64,000 nt of DNA. It comes from Candidatus Eiseniibacteriota bacterium. Lineage in GTDB: Bacteria > Eisenbacteria > RBG-16-71-46 > CAIMUX01 > WJJG01. Under the pieces are notes generated by a model that saw only the letters and a list, made by a program, of their open reading frames with translations, ran no database searches and had not been told where the DNA came from. How positions within the stretch are numbered: position 1 is the stretch's first letter; the number at the start of each line of letters is the position of its first letter. The stretch covers positions 1-64,000 of the forward strand of contig JAGMBO010000034.1 of NCBI GenBank assembly GCA_023129715.1. The letters run 5' to 3'. Shown here piece after piece: positions 63,601 through 64,000 of the stretch. The position numbers and the translations under genes are program-made.

Positions 63601-64000
63601 ATGAACACCCATGCATGCAAGACGGCCGATCCATTCCTCTCCACGGTCGAACCCTGGGACACCTACGGGCAGGTGTTCGTCTCTCCCGGAACCCAGAGCG
63701 GCATCGACAGCGTGACGATCACGGTGCTCGACGAGTATGGCCTCCCCTTCCCGGGTGTCGAGGTCAGTATCGATCTCACCGATTGCGATGCGATCTGTGC
63801 CGACTACCCGGATGATGGCCTGAGCGGATCGGCCGACGTTGATGGCGTCGTCCTTCTCGACCCGCGTGCCGGGGGCTGCGCCGACTGCGAGATCGTCGTG
63901 CGCGCCGACAGTGTCGTGCTGCGCACCTACATTCGGATGACTAGCCCCGACTGGAATGGTGTCTATGCCGATGGGATGATCGATTCCACCGACATCGCGT
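60643..64000 (+). CDS. Giant secreted vWA protein with dockerin-like repeats (3' end outside window)
   Basis: At least 1119 residues, open to the window edge. The ATG at 60643 has GGGAGG 6 bases upstream; an adjacent ATG at 60640 is too close. A signal peptide (FLLLLCLTTCAASLAAAAP) and an Ig-like region precede a vWA domain of about 200 residues, with the MIDAS motif DHSGSM near residue 211 and VFLLITDEDSD. Two Ig-like domains follow. From about residue 660 a module of about 170 residues recurs three times: (V/E)(D/E)PWDxYGxxxVSPGxQSG, an Ig fold, LDPRxGGCxxC, then SPDWNG and a dockerin-like calcium loop (DFNANAMLDPDDE). Metal-dependent adhesion is inferred. A FlgD-like tail may follow beyond base 64000. 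Confidence 0.9.
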   Translation, partial: MAYRPFPFPVSSPPHPNVSRCAAFLLLLCLTTCAASLAAAAPAPELDLTTHVTSEGRVLIRWYVGNQFELPTDHYTLLWTYGASSGEIELDAATHAHELDILAIDAALDAQLEVRVEARDASNRVVALTPTETTSAKMPLPNEHMRSGPRLPILEVSLVDFDQTQFRTLFATVHVDSSGYFPVNPLPPSAFSVYEDGELQTDCFAVDPTGARLLDFVYLIDHSGSMCTEIQDVVDNAEAFAESLVAHDYAVEFGYVKFGQSENGGNPIIMNGGALYETVAELMTDLEAVCGGGTEPGCAAVLNAQDEIQFRPGSQRVFLLITDEDSDGGDCGLAVEVCNANGTVVHCAVGCSFGHAQQDYCATDPGDPGLAPGTGGHLYAVAGPYSDILNHIELALGSNYVIRYCTDNLEMCVERAVLIEVTAYGETESVGTTYTPGGAPIIERTAETIALSEVPQVEGAPLPICAEIVDCVAPGIAEVTLYYRMSGSGAPYTLTGMVDQGGGLYCADIPGEDVAYPGVDYYIKATDGEVASYDPSTDPQGNPYSIAVLPNVAPVIEHDPVGFAPAGEDVLITATVTDGTHFVDAVSLFYRPGDTILYTEIGMTPLGGNMYSASIPGSVVQAPDGVDYYLWATDNLGLTATLPTPDDPFHINVGEEGYCLAVDPWDIYGQVIVSPGNQSGVDLVTITVTDCLGSPVPDALVEIDFSECDGTCIDFPNDGLAGVTDEFGAVTLDPRVGFCGACLVHVRVNGVIATSYDQTVTPDWNGIGSDGVVDQTDQDYFESIYPGGYDQCLDFNANAMLDPDDELLFYTALGFDENDRLCKEIAPEFCSVEPWDTYGLAFVSPGSQSGVDTVRVMILDTIGASVPEATVTLDFSACDSLCIDTPDAGLVELTDEEGVAVLDPRVGGCEECAVIVRANNVIIGIYGPVRSPDWHGQRGDGVVDAFDEAFFLDALLSQDQCADYTGDGFVGPDDEAMFYQALRAPDMNTHACKTADPFLSTVEPWDTYGQVFVSPGTQSGIDSVTITVLDEYGLPFPGVEVSIDLTDCDAICADYPDDGLSGSADVDGVVLLDPRAGGCADCEIVVRADSVVLRTYIRMTSPDWNGVYADGMIDSTDIA

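Noticed and set aside
61216-63612. Very long minus-strand open frame (about 800 codons) opposite the vWA gene
   Set aside because: It lies antisense to a clearly coding, motif-rich gene and has no signal peptide, domain or ribosome-binding site; GC-rich third positions produce such shadows. The same applies to long antisense frames at 45427-47070, 47083-48123, 6409-8163 and 20336-21343.

Overview
The window is GC-rich (low-to-mid 60s percent by eye) and dominated by very large secreted proteins. Most have a signal peptide at one end and a FlgD-like Ig-fold tail at the other (pattern PNP..., then DxxGRxV..., then GxYxxR and a terminal K or R). Lipoproteins, right-handed beta-helices, beta-propellers, dockerin-like calcium loops and PKD domains fill the rest. 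This repertoire fits an uncultured FCB-superphylum bacterium such as Candidatus Eisenbacteria or a neighbouring candidate phylum. That placement is inference from gene content; no rRNA or marker gene is present.

Layout. 1-11836 (minus): a leftward operon of a BNR/dockerin protein, two 1120-residue paralogs, a beta-helix/KRE9-like/FlgD protein, and the start of a third paralog cut by the window edge. 12347-17894 (plus): a lipoprotein operon (NTF2-like lipoprotein, beta-helix lipoprotein, ARWDG-repeat protein, second beta-helix lipoprotein). 18272-33794: a large adhesin-like protein, an M1 aminopeptidase, a GH113-type hydrolase, an RCC1-repeat gene broken by an amber codon, a second ARWDG-repeat protein, and two related exported proteins. 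34056-41872: a Ser/Thr kinase fused to a multi-pass membrane region, a HEPN protein with a structured leader, an AbrB-PIN toxin-antitoxin pair, an EamA exporter and an Eis-like acetyltransferase. 42248-48396: an LVIVD propeller and a subtilisin-like protease with PKD domains. 48501-53606: a DUF3795 protein, a wrecked peroxiredoxin gene, a wrecked IS630 transposase and a TPR/sigma-54 activator. 53669-64000: an unknown protein, a YgeY-type M20 hydrolase, small proteins, a cupin protein, a duplicated-module secreted protein, and a huge vWA/dockerin-like protein that runs off the right edge.

Together the intact genes read mainly as an exoproteome: proteases, a mannanase-like enzyme, adhesins and propellers, with little core metabolism. 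Three features recur. (1) Paralogs of every age, from near-identical tandem copies to a 130-bp decayed fragment. (2) Many unrelated short tandem-repeat arrays, between genes and in linker-coding DNA. (3) Two alternative C-terminal endings on exported proteins: the FlgD-like domain, and a short Trp-(Gly/Ser)-x-x-Lys motif seen on three proteins that lack the FlgD domain. No CRISPR array, tRNA, rRNA or prophage was found.
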